A program made the position numbers and the translations under genes. The notes beneath the pieces were generated by a model. That model ran no database searches and was not told where the DNA came from. It saw nothing but the letters and a program-made list of their open reading frames with translations. A stretch of DNA of 64,000 bases from an uncultured Chitinophagaceae bacterium (lineage in GTDB: Bacteria > Bacteroidota > Bacteroidia > Chitinophagales > Chitinophagaceae). The stretch is from positions 1 through 64,000 of the forward strand of contig CAIRTF010000065.1 in NCBI GenBank assembly GCA_903881425.1, read 5' to 3'. Below, piece after piece: positions 15,564-25,705 of this stretch. Position 1 is the stretch's first letter, and each line of letters begins with the position of its first letter.

Positions 15564-17972
15564 TTATTTCTTCAACTCATTAATCTTAACAGCAGGGACT
15601 AACTGATTACTTACTTTTTGTACTATTATATCTTTTGCAACATTGAATGATGCAGTTTGCCTGATATTCACAGAGGATGCACCAATCTTTACATCATATT
15701 TTCCACTTTCGGTAATCCATGAAGCAGATTTTGTATCGAATGAAGAAAGATCATTTGCAGTAATATTAAAATTGATGGTTTGTGATTGACCCGGTTGTAA
15801 CAAATTTGTTTTTGCAAATGCTTTTAACTCCTCACTTGGTTTATCGACAATTTTTCCCGGTGCACTGATATATAATTGAACGACTTCTTTTCCGGCAACT
15901 GCACCTGTATTTGTAATAGTTATTGATGCTGTTATTTTTCCATCAAAAGTAGGGCTGCTTAATTTTAAATTGCCGTAGTTGAAATTGGTGTATGACAGAC
16001 CATAACCAAATTCATAAGCAGGTTTTACATTGAATGTGTTGTAATAACGATAGCCCACATAAATTCCTTCCTCATAAGTTACTTCTGCGGGAACGCCACC
16101 AAAGAAACTTTTTTTCTTTGGTCCGTTAGTGTTTAATTCTTTACCCGGAAAATTTTTGGCCGAAGGAATATCATTATAATTGACTGCAAAACTGGTTGCT
16201 AATTTTCCTGAAGGATTTACTTTTCCGCTTATCACATCTGCAATGGCATTACCTGCTTCCATACCGGGTTGCCATGCTAATAAAATAGCATCAGGATAAT
16301 CTCTCCAACTATTTACTTCAATAATACCACCGATATTTAAAACAACAATTACTTTTTTTCCTACAGCATGAAAAACATCACTCGCATTTTTGATTAAATC
16401 TTTTTCAACAGTTGATAAAGTAAAATCGTTCTCTACTTCTCTGTCTGCACCCTCACCGGCATTTCTTCCAATTGTAATAATGGCTGCATCGGTTGTACCG
16501 GCTTCTTTTTGTAAAAGTGCTATTGTCAAAGATTGTTCAGGAACGGGTGGGACTAATTCAAAAAAGAATTTTGGTTTTGTTCTTTTTGATTTTACATCAG
16601 CAATATATTGCTCATAAATTTTTTTTAAATCATTTTCAACAGTATAACCGGCATTGGCTAATCCTTGTAATAAAGAAACGGAGTAAGCTTTGTTTACGTC
16701 GCCACTACCTGTTCCGCCACAAATAATATCGTAAGATGTATTACCAAACAATGAAACTTTTTTAGAAGACATTAAAGGCAATGCATTATTATTATTTTTT
16801 AATAAGATCATTCCTTCGCTTGCAGCCTTACGTGATAGCTTAGCATGTGCTACTAAGTCTGGCGAGTTCGAGTTTTTATATTTTTGATATTCAGGCGATG
16901 CTAATACTAATTGTAAAACACGGGTTGCATTTTCATCTAATATTTTTTCATCTAATGTTCCGTTCTTAACAGCATCAACAATTGTTTTTGTTTGAATAGG
17001 TGTTCCGGGCATTAAAAGATCATTGCCCGCTTTCATTTGTGCAACCGCATCTTTTCCGCCAAACCAATCTGTCATCACCAAACCTTTAAAACCCCATTCC
17101 TTTCTTAAAACATTGGTTAACAAATCATGACTTTCCGAAGCATAAGTACCATTGATATAATTATAAGATGACATCACCGTCCATGGTTGAGATTTTTTTA
17201 CAGCTATCTCAAATCCTTTTAAATAAATTTCTCTCAATGCTCTTTCACTTACAATTACATTTACACTATTTCTGTTAGTCTCTTGATTATTTGCAGCAAA
17301 GTGTTTGATGGAAGTGCCTACATCATTAGATTGTATACCATTTACAATAGCAGCGGTTATATTGCCTGCTACTACAGGATCTTCGGAATAATATTCAAAA
17401 TTTCTTCCACCCAAAGGATTGCGATGTATGTTTAATGCCGGTCCTAATATTACACCAACTCCATATTCTTTTGCTTCATTACCAAATGCAGCACCTACTT
17501 TTTTCACCAATGATGTATCCCATGAAGAAGCCAATAAGGTTCCAACAGGCCATGCAGTTGCATAATATGTTTTAGAAGAATCATTATTTCTGGTAGGAGA
17601 AATTCTTACACCGGCAGGTCCGTCAGCCATAGTAACTATAGGAATTCCGAATTCATTAAAGCCATGTGTTCTTCCGGCAGCACCAGGAACTTTTTCGGGA
17701 ATTTTTTTATCAGCATCATCTGTTGGTGGCAACATAGCATTTAATGCAGCCGTTGAACTGTCACTTGTTTTTTTATCATTGTTTGCGGTAGGTCCGGGCA
17801 TAATCATACCCATACCGGTTACCAATTTTGCCTTTTGCTCAATGGTCATGGCTGCAATCACTTGCTTAATAGTTGATGGTGTTAATTGAGGTAAAGTTGG
17901 CTTGTTTGTAGTTTGTGCAATTAGTAAAACAGGCAAACCAAAAAGAAGAACTGCAAGAAAAATCTTTTTCAT
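15564..17972 (-). CDS. GH3-family beta-glucosidase, secreted
   Basis: The 802-aa protein has a Sec signal peptide, a GH3 N-terminal TIM barrel (MADGPAGVR, KHFAANNQE), a GH3 C-terminal alpha/beta sandwich (IGRNAGEGADRE carries the expected acid/base region) and a C-terminal fibronectin III-like domain (YTNFNYGNL onward, then GKEVVQLY). The nucleophile Asp is in GLVMTDWFGG. It most resembles BglX-like periplasmic exo-beta-glucosidases. With the GH5 genes in this window it fits a plant- or microbial-glucan lifestyle. A Crp-type regulator is encoded 63 nt upstream on the same strand. A 120-residue region rich in Pro/Thr lies near the N-terminus. Confidence 0.92.
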   Translation of the reverse strand: MKKIFLAVLLFGLPVLLIAQTTNKPTLPQLTPSTIKQVIAAMTIEQKAKLVTGMGMIMPGPTANNDKKTSDSSTAALNAMLPPTDDADKKIPEKVPGAAGRTHGFNEFGIPIVTMADGPAGVRISPTRNNDSSKTYYATAWPVGTLLASSWDTSLVKKVGAAFGNEAKEYGVGVILGPALNIHRNPLGGRNFEYYSEDPVVAGNITAAIVNGIQSNDVGTSIKHFAANNQETNRNSVNVIVSERALREIYLKGFEIAVKKSQPWTVMSSYNYINGTYASESHDLLTNVLRKEWGFKGLVMTDWFGGKDAVAQMKAGNDLLMPGTPIQTKTIVDAVKNGTLDEKILDENATRVLQLVLASPEYQKYKNSNSPDLVAHAKLSRKAASEGMILLKNNNNALPLMSSKKVSLFGNTSYDIICGGTGSGDVNKAYSVSLLQGLANAGYTVENDLKKIYEQYIADVKSKRTKPKFFFELVPPVPEQSLTIALLQKEAGTTDAAIITIGRNAGEGADREVENDFTLSTVEKDLIKNASDVFHAVGKKVIVVLNIGGIIEVNSWRDYPDAILLAWQPGMEAGNAIADVISGKVNPSGKLATSFAVNYNDIPSAKNFPGKELNTNGPKKKSFFGGVPAEVTYEEGIYVGYRYYNTFNVKPAYEFGYGLSYTNFNYGNLKLSSPTFDGKITASITITNTGAVAGKEVVQLYISAPGKIVDKPSEELKAFAKTNLLQPGQSQTINFNITANDLSSFDTKSASWITESGKYDVKIGASSVNIRQTASFNVAKDIIVQKVSNQLVPAVKINELKK

Positions 17973-18035
17973 ATCACAATCGTTTTATTGTGGTATAAAG
18001 GTCGTAAGGAAAAAGCTTGTTGTAATTGATATTTG

Positions 18036-18599
18036 TCAAATATTGGAACGAATACGACTTAATGTTTCCTGTGTAATACCGAGATAAGAAGCGATGTATG
18101 ATAACGGAACACGTTGAATCATTTCAGGATATTTCTTCAATAAATTTTCATAACGAGTTTGTGCGGTTTCGAATTGAATAGAATCCATCCTGTATTGAGA
18201 TAAGATCAATGAACGAGATAACATTTTACGAAATAATTTTTCTATATCATGATATTGATCGCTTAAACGCATCAGATCGTCATGATGAATGCCGAATACC
18301 CGTGCCGGTTCAATAGTATGGATGATTAATCGGCTTGGTATTCTTTCAAAAAAACTAATGATGGAAAGAAAAAAAGTTTCATCCATAGCGATCCATTCGG
18401 TTACTTCTTTTTCATTTTTATAATAATAGATCCTGGCAATGCCTTTTTCAATAAAAAAAATATAATCGGCAATAGAATTTTCACGAACTAAAAAATGATC
18501 TTTCGGCACACTCCATTCTTTCCACGCACTCATAAATGCATCCTTACTTTCAGTTGAAAGAAGAGTAATTTCATCTAAAGCTTTTGTTAATGCCGACAT
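18036..18599 (-). CDS. Crp/Fnr-family transcriptional regulator
   Basis: The 187-aa protein has a cyclic-nucleotide-binding-like beta-barrel (about 25-115, with ENSIADYIFFIEKG) and a short C-terminal helix-turn-helix (PLSYIASYLGITQETLSRIR). It lacks iron-sulfur cysteines, so it is not an Fnr oxygen sensor. The form with a compact C-terminus is common in Bacteroidota and its ligand is usually unknown. The GH3 gene lies downstream on the same strand, making it a possible target by position only. Confidence 0.88.
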   Translation of the reverse strand: MSALTKALDEITLLSTESKDAFMSAWKEWSVPKDHFLVRENSIADYIFFIEKGIARIYYYKNEKEVTEWIAMDETFFLSIISFFERIPSRLIIHTIEPARVFGIHHDDLMRLSDQYHDIEKLFRKMLSRSLILSQYRMDSIQFETAQTRYENLLKKYPEMIQRVPLSYIASYLGITQETLSRIRSNI

Positions 18600-18624
18600 G
18601 CAACGCGATTAAAACAGAAAGATA

Positions 18625-18657
18625 ATAAAAAAGCCGCTGCAAATAATTGCAACGGCT
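18625..18657 (-). terminator. Intrinsic terminator of the RND operon
   Basis: AGCCGCTGCAA pairs with TTGCAACGGCT (one mismatch) around an ATAA loop. The A-run on its left is a T-tract on the minus strand, downstream of the RND pump gene. Confidence 0.85.
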
Positions 18658-18681
18658 CAATCACCAAAACCAACTGTACTA

Positions 18682-21600
18682 TTAAAACCAACTCCCTATA
18701 AATGATTCATTTACTTTTTCGTTTCTTACTTTTTCGCTTCTTCTTTTTCTTTGAATTCTATGGCGAATTAATGCTGCTACCATTAAAGGCAAGAAGATGA
18801 TCGTTAATGGCGGAATACCTAAGATGCTGATCCATTTACCCCCAAACATTTTACGCATGGGCCTTCTTAATCGTTCTGCAATTAAATACATAGATGGAAC
18901 GATGATTAATGTCATGAAGAAAGCAAACGCCAAACCAAAAATAATTGTCCAGCTTAACGGTTTCCAGAATGCCACATTATCTCCACCTAAAAATATATGC
19001 GGATTCAATGAAGAGAATAAAGAGATAAAATTAATATTGAATCCAACTGCAATCGGAATAAAACCTAATATCGCTGCTAATGCAGTTAATAACACAGGAA
19101 TGATACGTGTTTTTCCGGCAGCAATAACTGCTTCTCTTGTTTTCATTCCACGTGCTCTTAATTCATCTGCAAATTCAATTACTAAAATTCCATTCTTCAC
19201 TACAATACCGGCCAGACCTACGATGCCAAGCCCTGTCATTAGAACAGAAACTTCCATTCCTGTTAAAGAGAATCCCAATAACACACCAATCACACTAAAA
19301 ATAATTTCTGTTAAGATGATGACAGATTTACTTACGCTGTTAAATTGAATGACTAATGTGATCAATATCAATGCTAATGCAATGACCAATGCTTTTGCTA
19401 AGAATGCACCTGTTTCTGCTTGTTGTTCGCCTTCTCCGGTTTGTTTAATGGTTACACCATCCGGAACATTTTTAAAGTTGGCAATATGTTTTGCCAATAC
19501 TACATTCACACCGGTTGCATTGTAACCTTGTGTGGTTAATACATTGGAACGAAGTGTAATTAAGCGTTTTTGATTTTTACGTTTAACACTTCCTAATGTT
19601 GATGTTGGCTCTACTTTAACCAATGCACTGATAGGAACATTTTTTACAGCACCACCGGAAGCCATATCTCTGAACGAGATGCGCATGTTCAGCAGATCAA
19701 TTAAATTTTTGCGTTGTAATTCATTATTGCGCAATTGAATTTTATATTCATCTTTTCCTTCTTTTATTTTAGAAACTTCTTTGCCAAACAAAGCGGTTCT
19801 TATTTGCTGACCAATCTGTCCGGATGAAACGCCTTCAATCAAAGCTCTGTTTCTATCAACAGTTAAAGTAATTTCAGGATTCTTCAAATCAATATCCATC
19901 TTTAACTCTTCCACACCGGGAACTTGAATTGAATCAAGATAAATCTTTAATGAAGATGCTGTTTTAATTAAGTCATCAAAATCTTCACTGGCAATTTCTA
20001 TATTAACAGGCGGATCTGTTGGTGGTCCGCCACCTTCTTGATCTACACTTATTTCCGCACCCGGTATGCCTTTCATCACTGCACGGATTTTATCTAAATA
20101 AGGTTTGGTAGAAACTCCATTTCTTTTTTCGTACTCAACAAAAGAAACTTGTATTCTTCCTAATTCACTTCTGGTACTTCTATCACCACTGGTTGGATCA
20201 CTTGCACCAACTGCAATATTGCTGATCACACTTTCAACGATCGGATTTGTTTGTCCATTCTCGATGCCCAATACTTTATCAACCTTTGTTTCTAAAGTTT
20301 TTGTTACAGAATCAGTATAAGTAACATTAGTGCCAACCGGTAATTTCAAGTACACATAAATTTGATTGGGATCTGCTTTCGGAAAAAATACAACACCCAC
20401 TCTTTGTGTTGATACTGAAACAACAAAAATAAAAAGCGATAAAAACAATAATCCGATTGTGCCTAATAATAAATGAACCGGCCTCCATCCTTTCAATGCC
20501 CAACGCAATAATGTTTCATAATGATTCATGATCCATGGCAATGCATGGTGTTGGAAATAATGAATAGCATGATCTAATACATAACGATTCAATAAAATCA
20601 ACAATAAAAAGAAGATTAATAAATTACCCCAGAAAGTGGCACCGGCTAAGTCTAATAAAATTCCTAATACAAATGCAATCCAAAATCCCTTCTTTTTGAA
20701 GATGGCATTTTTGGGTTCTTTCATTTCTTCATCATCAACATGATTCATAAAATCAACTGCAAAAACAGGATTCATGATGAATGCTACCACCAATGATGCC
20801 GCTAAAGTAAATATCAACATCGTTGGTAAATACACCATGAATTTACCAATGATACCCGGCCAAAATAATAATGGAAAGAAAGGCGCCAACGTAGTTAATG
20901 TTCCGGCTAATACCGGCACAAAAACCTCTCCGGCAGCCATTCTTGCAGAAGTAGTGATAGGGATTTTTCCTTTGCTTTGAACAAATATGCGATGCGTATT
21001 TTCAATTACTACAATGGCATCATCCACAATAATGCCTAATCCGAATAATAATGCAAAGAGTACAATAAAGTTTAAGGTAACATGTGTGCCAACAATTAAA
21101 TCTGCACCCGGTAAAAATACAAATGCCACGAACATGCTTAACGGAACGGATAATGCTACAAAGAATGCATTGACTACGCCCATAAAGAACATCAATACTA
21201 TTAATACTAAAATAAAACCAATTACTATTGAATTAACCAAATCATTGAACGATGATCTTGTTTTAATACTTTGATCTCCGGTAATAACCGCTTTTAAATC
21301 TTTTGGAAATAAAACACCTTTCGATTCTTCTACTATTTTTTTAACACCATCACTTGTTTCAATTAAATTTTCTCCGCTGCGCTTGATGATGTTTAGTGTT
21401 ACCACATTCTTACCATCTAATCTTGCGAAACTTTCCTTTTCTTTAGTAGTATCTTTTACCGAAGCAATATCTTTTAAATAAACAGGCGCACCTGTTTGAT
21501 TGCGAATAACGATCTTCTCAATATCATAGGCGGTTTTTAACTGACCTTTCAATTGAAGGTTTCGTTTCATATTTCCCACTTCCAATAAACCACCTGATAT

Positions 21601-22281
21601 ATCTAAGTTTTCGCGTTGTACTGCATTGCTGATATCATCAAATGTTACACCTGCACTTTGCATTCTGTAATTATCAACATTGATTTGAAACTCACGTTCC
21701 GGTGCACCTACTAAATCAACACGATTGATTTGCGGTAAATCTTCTAATTTATCTTTCAAATCATCTGCATATTTTTTTAAACGCTGTAAATCATAATCAC
21801 CACTTAAGTTTACATACATGATGGGTTGCTCACTGAAGCTTACTTCCAATACTGTTGGCTCTTGCGTAAGATCGGTTGGAAGATCTTGTTTTGATTTATC
21901 AACCGCATCTTTTACTTTTTGTAAAGCCACATCTGTTTTTACTTCCGTATCAAATTCAACAACGATAGCAGAAAAATCTTGTTGAGAAGTACTGGTAAAC
22001 TTTTTAATTTTTGCACCGGTAATTCCTTTGATTTGTTTTTCAATCGGCCTTGTTACAAGGTTCTCAATATCTTTCGGAGAATTGCCTACATAAACAGTAG
22101 AAACATAAATAGTAGGAATAACAATATCAGGAAACTGTTCTTTCGGTAATGTTACAAATTGATAAATACCACCCAAGCTCACAAATAACATGATGAGATA
22201 AATGGATGTTTTATTTTTGATGCTCCACGAAGTAGGCGCAAATTCTTTGAACTTATCCGTTATGTTTTGTATTACACTCAT
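18682..22281 (-). CDS. RND-family efflux pump, inner membrane permease (AcrB-like), unusually long
   Basis: The 1199-aa protein is a proton-driven resistance-nodulation-division transporter working with the adaptor and TolC protein encoded upstream. Two copies of the six-helix unit flank large periplasmic domains. The proton-relay segment is FGLGIIVDDAIVV in TM4. Family members are usually near 1030-1060 aa. The excess comes from an insert after TM6 (about residues 520-600, an extra hydrophobic pair), and from a C-terminal extra hydrophobic segment with a basic tail. Its Lys/Arg/Glu-rich end is encoded by short A/G-rich near-repeats. Substrate unknown. Confidence 0.92.
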   Translation of the reverse strand: MSVIQNITDKFKEFAPTSWSIKNKTSIYLIMLFVSLGGIYQFVTLPKEQFPDIVIPTIYVSTVYVGNSPKDIENLVTRPIEKQIKGITGAKIKKFTSTSQQDFSAIVVEFDTEVKTDVALQKVKDAVDKSKQDLPTDLTQEPTVLEVSFSEQPIMYVNLSGDYDLQRLKKYADDLKDKLEDLPQINRVDLVGAPEREFQINVDNYRMQSAGVTFDDISNAVQRENLDISGGLLEVGNMKRNLQLKGQLKTAYDIEKIVIRNQTGAPVYLKDIASVKDTTKEKESFARLDGKNVVTLNIIKRSGENLIETSDGVKKIVEESKGVLFPKDLKAVITGDQSIKTRSSFNDLVNSIVIGFILVLIVLMFFMGVVNAFFVALSVPLSMFVAFVFLPGADLIVGTHVTLNFIVLFALLFGLGIIVDDAIVVIENTHRIFVQSKGKIPITTSARMAAGEVFVPVLAGTLTTLAPFFPLLFWPGIIGKFMVYLPTMLIFTLAASLVVAFIMNPVFAVDFMNHVDDEEMKEPKNAIFKKKGFWIAFVLGILLDLAGATFWGNLLIFFLLLILLNRYVLDHAIHYFQHHALPWIMNHYETLLRWALKGWRPVHLLLGTIGLLFLSLFIFVVSVSTQRVGVVFFPKADPNQIYVYLKLPVGTNVTYTDSVTKTLETKVDKVLGIENGQTNPIVESVISNIAVGASDPTSGDRSTRSELGRIQVSFVEYEKRNGVSTKPYLDKIRAVMKGIPGAEISVDQEGGGPPTDPPVNIEIASEDFDDLIKTASSLKIYLDSIQVPGVEELKMDIDLKNPEITLTVDRNRALIEGVSSGQIGQQIRTALFGKEVSKIKEGKDEYKIQLRNNELQRKNLIDLLNMRISFRDMASGGAVKNVPISALVKVEPTSTLGSVKRKNQKRLITLRSNVLTTQGYNATGVNVVLAKHIANFKNVPDGVTIKQTGEGEQQAETGAFLAKALVIALALILITLVIQFNSVSKSVIILTEIIFSVIGVLLGFSLTGMEVSVLMTGLGIVGLAGIVVKNGILVIEFADELRARGMKTREAVIAAGKTRIIPVLLTALAAILGFIPIAVGFNINFISLFSSLNPHIFLGGDNVAFWKPLSWTIIFGLAFAFFMTLIIVPSMYLIAERLRRPMRKMFGGKWISILGIPPLTIIFLPLMVAALIRHRIQRKRRSEKVRNEKVNESFIGSWF

Positions 22282-22349
22282 ACAATTAGTTTAAATATGG
22301 TTGTTCTGATTTTGAAGAAAGAAACAATGAACGAATCATCTTTCAATCA

Positions 22350-23549
22350 CTATTGTTTAATATCGGTTGTGATCAATTGACCATCGTATAAACTTTGATA
22401 GCCATCGGTGATGATTTGATCCCCTGCTTGCAAACCGCTTTTAATTTCTTGTGTATCTGCATATAATTCTCCTACCACCACTTGTTTTTTTCTTGCAATA
22501 AGTTTACCATTTTCTTTTACTGCAACCAGTACAAATTTCCCCTTATCATCTGTTTGAATAGTATTGAGCGGGGCTGTAATTGCATTAGCAGATGAATAAT
22601 CTTGAATCTGTACCATTGCTACCTGATTCGGATAAAATGCATTGTTGGCGGGAATTTTAGCTTCTGCAAAAAAACTTCTGCTATTGGCATCAATTAATTT
22701 TCCCGCAACAGTAATAACGGCATTAATAGATTTGTTGATATCCGGTAATGTAACTTTTACATGCGTACCCACTTTTACTTTGCCTAAATAATTTTCGGGA
22801 ATTTGTGTAGTTATTTTAAGATCGTTTGTGTTTACAATTTTGATTTGCCCTGCACCTGTAAAAAATTCACCTACTCTAATGTTCACATCATCAGCAACGC
22901 CACTCACATCAGCATAAACATTAGTAAAATTTAATTGTTCCTGAGCAATCTTCACCTGTTCGTCTGTTGCTTTAATTTGATTGGATATATTCTCTACTGT
23001 ATTTTTTGCAGTAATTAATTGAACTTCTGTACCAATATTCTGTGCCCACAAATTCTTTTGCTTTTCATATAAAGTATTTGCAAAATCTAATTGTGTTTTT
23101 AATGACTGAATATTTTTTTGTGCAAATTGTAAATTGCGCAATGCAATGGAATTATCTAATCTTAATAAAAGTTGGCCTTTGCTAACCACATCACCTTTCT
23201 TCACAAAAATTTCTTTCACCTGCCCTCCACCATTACGCGGGGTTACATAAGAAATATTTACGGCTTCTACTTTTCCCTGCAGATCGATATAATGAGAAAA
23301 TGTTGTTGTTGTTACCGCTGTTAAAGCAACCAACTTTGACTTTTCACTTTTTGCTGCTGAAGTATCTAATTTTAATACTTCTTTTTCAAGCGCAGCAATA
23401 TCTTTTTCTAACTTGGATTGTTGCTTTTTTAATTCTTCCAGTTTTGTTTTCTTTTCTGTTAATGCGGCATTGTTATCTTTTTTACTGCCGCAAGCAGCAA
23501 AAGTTACCGTAATGACAAGGACAAGAAATAATTTCGTTAATGATTGCAT
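22350..23549 (-). CDS. RND efflux periplasmic adaptor (membrane fusion) lipoprotein
   Basis: The 399-aa protein starts with a lipoprotein signal peptide (FAACGS lipobox, Cys20). A Lys/Glu-rich coiled coil follows (about 30-65), then HlyD-like barrel-sandwich halves (VKKGDVVSKGQLLLRLD and the matching second half) separated by an alpha-hairpin and a beta-barrel. It bridges the RND pump and TolC channel. It lies between tolC (20 nt upstream) and the pump gene (68 nt downstream). Confidence 0.93.
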   Translation of the reverse strand: MQSLTKLFLVLVITVTFAACGSKKDNNAALTEKKTKLEELKKQQSKLEKDIAALEKEVLKLDTSAAKSEKSKLVALTAVTTTTFSHYIDLQGKVEAVNISYVTPRNGGGQVKEIFVKKGDVVSKGQLLLRLDNSIALRNLQFAQKNIQSLKTQLDFANTLYEKQKNLWAQNIGTEVQLITAKNTVENISNQIKATDEQVKIAQEQLNFTNVYADVSGVADDVNIRVGEFFTGAGQIKIVNTNDLKITTQIPENYLGKVKVGTHVKVTLPDINKSINAVITVAGKLIDANSRSFFAEAKIPANNAFYPNQVAMVQIQDYSSANAITAPLNTIQTDDKGKFVLVAVKENGKLIARKKQVVVGELYADTQEIKSGLQAGDQIITDGYQSLYDGQLITTDIKQ

Positions 23550-23569
23550 ATAATAAATTTTAGTTGAGG

Positions 23570-24901
23570 TTATAATTTTCCGATAGCTTTTAAATAATCT
23601 ATTTTGGCAATGATGGCATCATACATGGCATTGATGTAATTGGTTTCCGCAGTTTTCAAATCTGTTTCCGCGGCAGTGATCTCTGTATTAGACCCCGTTC
23701 CAATTTCAAATTTCTTTTTGGTTTGATTATATACCGTTTCTGCCAGTTGCATATTTTGTTTTTGATAATCCAAAGTGCGTATGGCTGTTCTGAAATTTAA
23801 TTTAGCTTGCTCAACTTCATTATCAATGGATAATTTCAATCCGTCAATTTGATTCTCTACTTGCCTTAATTCAATTTTCGATTGTTTCACTTTTGCATCT
23901 TTGGCAAATCCATTGAAAATGGGAACAGAAAGATTAACGCCAAAGTAAGAAGTGGTATACCAATCTCCTTTGTTTAAAAAATCGAAAGTGTTTCTTTGTG
24001 CTTGCTTGCTGTAATTGGCGTTTAAAGAAAGTGTAGGCAAGTAACTGAGTTTGTATCTTTTAACATTGTACTCATCTAATTTTTTTACCAATCCTAAATA
24101 TTGAAAATCTTTTCTGTCGCTGTATTGAAAAGTAGTGTCATTGGTAAAATCATTTTTAATCTGATCGTAAGTAATTGCATCACTTAATACCAAAGAATCT
24201 TTTACCGGCATGCCGATCAATGTTTTTAGACCGAGATAACCAATATTAATCTGATTCAAAGCTTTGTATTTTTCTGTTTTCAGATTCACCAATTGCACGT
24301 CAACTTTATCAACGTCTAATTTTTCGGCAAAACCATTTTTATACATTTCGTTGGCATCATGTTTTAATTTTTCCATTCTCTGAATATTGGTATTCAACAG
24401 ATCAATTTGTGTTTTGCTCACTACTAATTGATAATAGATCTTGTAAATATTTACTTTAATGGATTCTTCTGTTACTTCTACATTCTTTTTTTGATAATCC
24501 ATTGAGGTGGCTCTTGCCTGCAATCCAACAAAAACCTGACCGTCAAATAAAGTTTGCTGCAGTTGTAAACCCGTATTGGCGGTGTATTTGGTACCAAACT
24601 TTACGGGAATATAAGAGCCGGCAGGCTGACCAAATATTTGCCCGGGTATTAATGAAGTGGGGATATCAATATAATCAGTTGTTCCCACAACGCCGGAAAA
24701 TGTTGGTAAAGCAGCGGCGGTAACACCCCTGTTAATTTGCTCCTGAATTTGAATATTCAATAACGCATTTTTAACTTGCACGTTATTTTTATGTGCGTAG
24801 TCTAAACATTGTTGAATAGAAAACGAATGCTTATCCGCTTGTGCGAACGAAACGAAGCAAGTAAATAAAAATAAAAAAAATAGCAGTTTTGTTTTTATCA
24901 T
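23570..24901 (-). CDS. TolC-family outer membrane efflux channel
   Basis: The 443-aa protein has a signal peptide (ending FAQ) and the two coiled-coil repeats of TolC proteins. It is the second gene of the tetR operon. Its ATG overlaps the tetR stop in an ATGA junction at 24898-24901, a sign of coupled translation. It would form the outer membrane exit of the tripartite pump. Confidence 0.93.
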   Translation of the reverse strand: MIKTKLLFFLFLFTCFVSFAQADKHSFSIQQCLDYAHKNNVQVKNALLNIQIQEQINRGVTAAALPTFSGVVGTTDYIDIPTSLIPGQIFGQPAGSYIPVKFGTKYTANTGLQLQQTLFDGQVFVGLQARATSMDYQKKNVEVTEESIKVNIYKIYYQLVVSKTQIDLLNTNIQRMEKLKHDANEMYKNGFAEKLDVDKVDVQLVNLKTEKYKALNQINIGYLGLKTLIGMPVKDSLVLSDAITYDQIKNDFTNDTTFQYSDRKDFQYLGLVKKLDEYNVKRYKLSYLPTLSLNANYSKQAQRNTFDFLNKGDWYTTSYFGVNLSVPIFNGFAKDAKVKQSKIELRQVENQIDGLKLSIDNEVEQAKLNFRTAIRTLDYQKQNMQLAETVYNQTKKKFEIGTGSNTEITAAETDLKTAETNYINAMYDAIIAKIDYLKAIGKL

Positions 24902-25521
24902 GAGTTCAATTGTTTTTGTTTGGATGATTGATATTTTTGAATGATTTTTTGTCCCTTGGAAGTAGCAATACCGTATAAAAAATTATCAGTAATCACTTGC
25001 AACACAATGGTTGGGTTATGTTTACCAACGTTGAATAATTCCGGATTGAACATTAAGAATGTTGAGCCGATACGGAAACGAGTGAGAATATCTGTATTGA
25101 TATCTTCTCGATACAAACCCTCTTTAATGCCTCTTTCTAAATTTTCTTTGATGGTATTGTATAAGAATTTGGCCTTGTGATCGTTTAGTTTTTTATATGC
25201 TTTTGGATGATATTTTTCCAATTCATAAATAACAGATGGATTCATCACTTTTAATAATTCTTCCATCATGTTTACTGCCAATACAATCTCGTGAATTGCA
25301 TTTTCGCTGTTGTTTTGCTGCATAGAACACTCTTGTTCATTACGGTCTATTTCCATCTTAATCACATCCTCAACCAACGCATCTTTGTCTTCGTAAAACT
25401 GATAAATAGTTTTTTTAGAAATACCCAGGTGCGCAGCAATCTCATCCATGCTAACACTTCTTATGCCATAGCGCATAAATAATTCATGGCTTTTTAATAA
25501 AATTCTTTCCTGCATTTCCAT
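24898..25521 (-). CDS. TetR-family transcriptional repressor of the RND operon
   Basis: The 207-aa protein has an N-terminal TetR HTH (SMDEIAAHLGISKKTIYQFYEDK) and a variable helical ligand-binding domain. I use the ATG at 25519-25521 (MEMQERI). An upstream in-frame ATG at 25567-25569 would put the start inside the -33 promoter box. The gene heads the tetR-tolC-adaptor-pump operon and is preceded by a palindrome overlapping the promoter, which implies autoregulation. Confidence 0.92.
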   Translation of the reverse strand: MEMQERILLKSHELFMRYGIRSVSMDEIAAHLGISKKTIYQFYEDKDALVEDVIKMEIDRNEQECSMQQNNSENAIHEIVLAVNMMEELLKVMNPSVIYELEKYHPKAYKKLNDHKAKFLYNTIKENLERGIKEGLYREDINTDILTRFRIGSTFLMFNPELFNVGKHNPTIVLQVITDNFLYGIATSKGQKIIQKYQSSKQKQLNS

Positions 25522-25539
25522 AATGATAAAATCAGGGCG

Positions 25540-25575
25540 CAAAACTATGGAAACTTTTTTTGTTGCCAAAGTTTC
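25540..25575 (-). promoter_or_regulatory. Promoter and palindromic operator of the tetR efflux operon
   Basis: On the minus strand, TTTG (25567-25570), a 19-nt spacer and TAGTTTTG (25540-25547) match the Bacteroidota -33/-7 promoter exactly. An inverted repeat, GAAACTTT (25550-25557) and AAAGTTTC (25568-25575) with 10 nt between, sits across the spacer and the -33 box. That is where a TetR dimer would block RNA polymerase. The half-sites are 18 bp apart centre to centre, close to two helical turns. Confidence 0.7.
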
Positions 25576-25705
25576 TATGTGAAATTTTTGTTAAGCGGCA
25601 AATATTTGGGGTAAGTGAAAGCGTTTAATCGTTAATAAACTCAATGAATTGAGGCATTTCAAGGCAAAATGACGAAATTCGACAGTTTATGCTGAACTTT
25701 GCCAG

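Noticed and set aside
18797-19348. A 183-codon plus-strand open frame
   Set aside because: It lies wholly antisense to a clear RND permease and has a biased Lys/Asn/Ile/Thr composition typical of a shadow frame.
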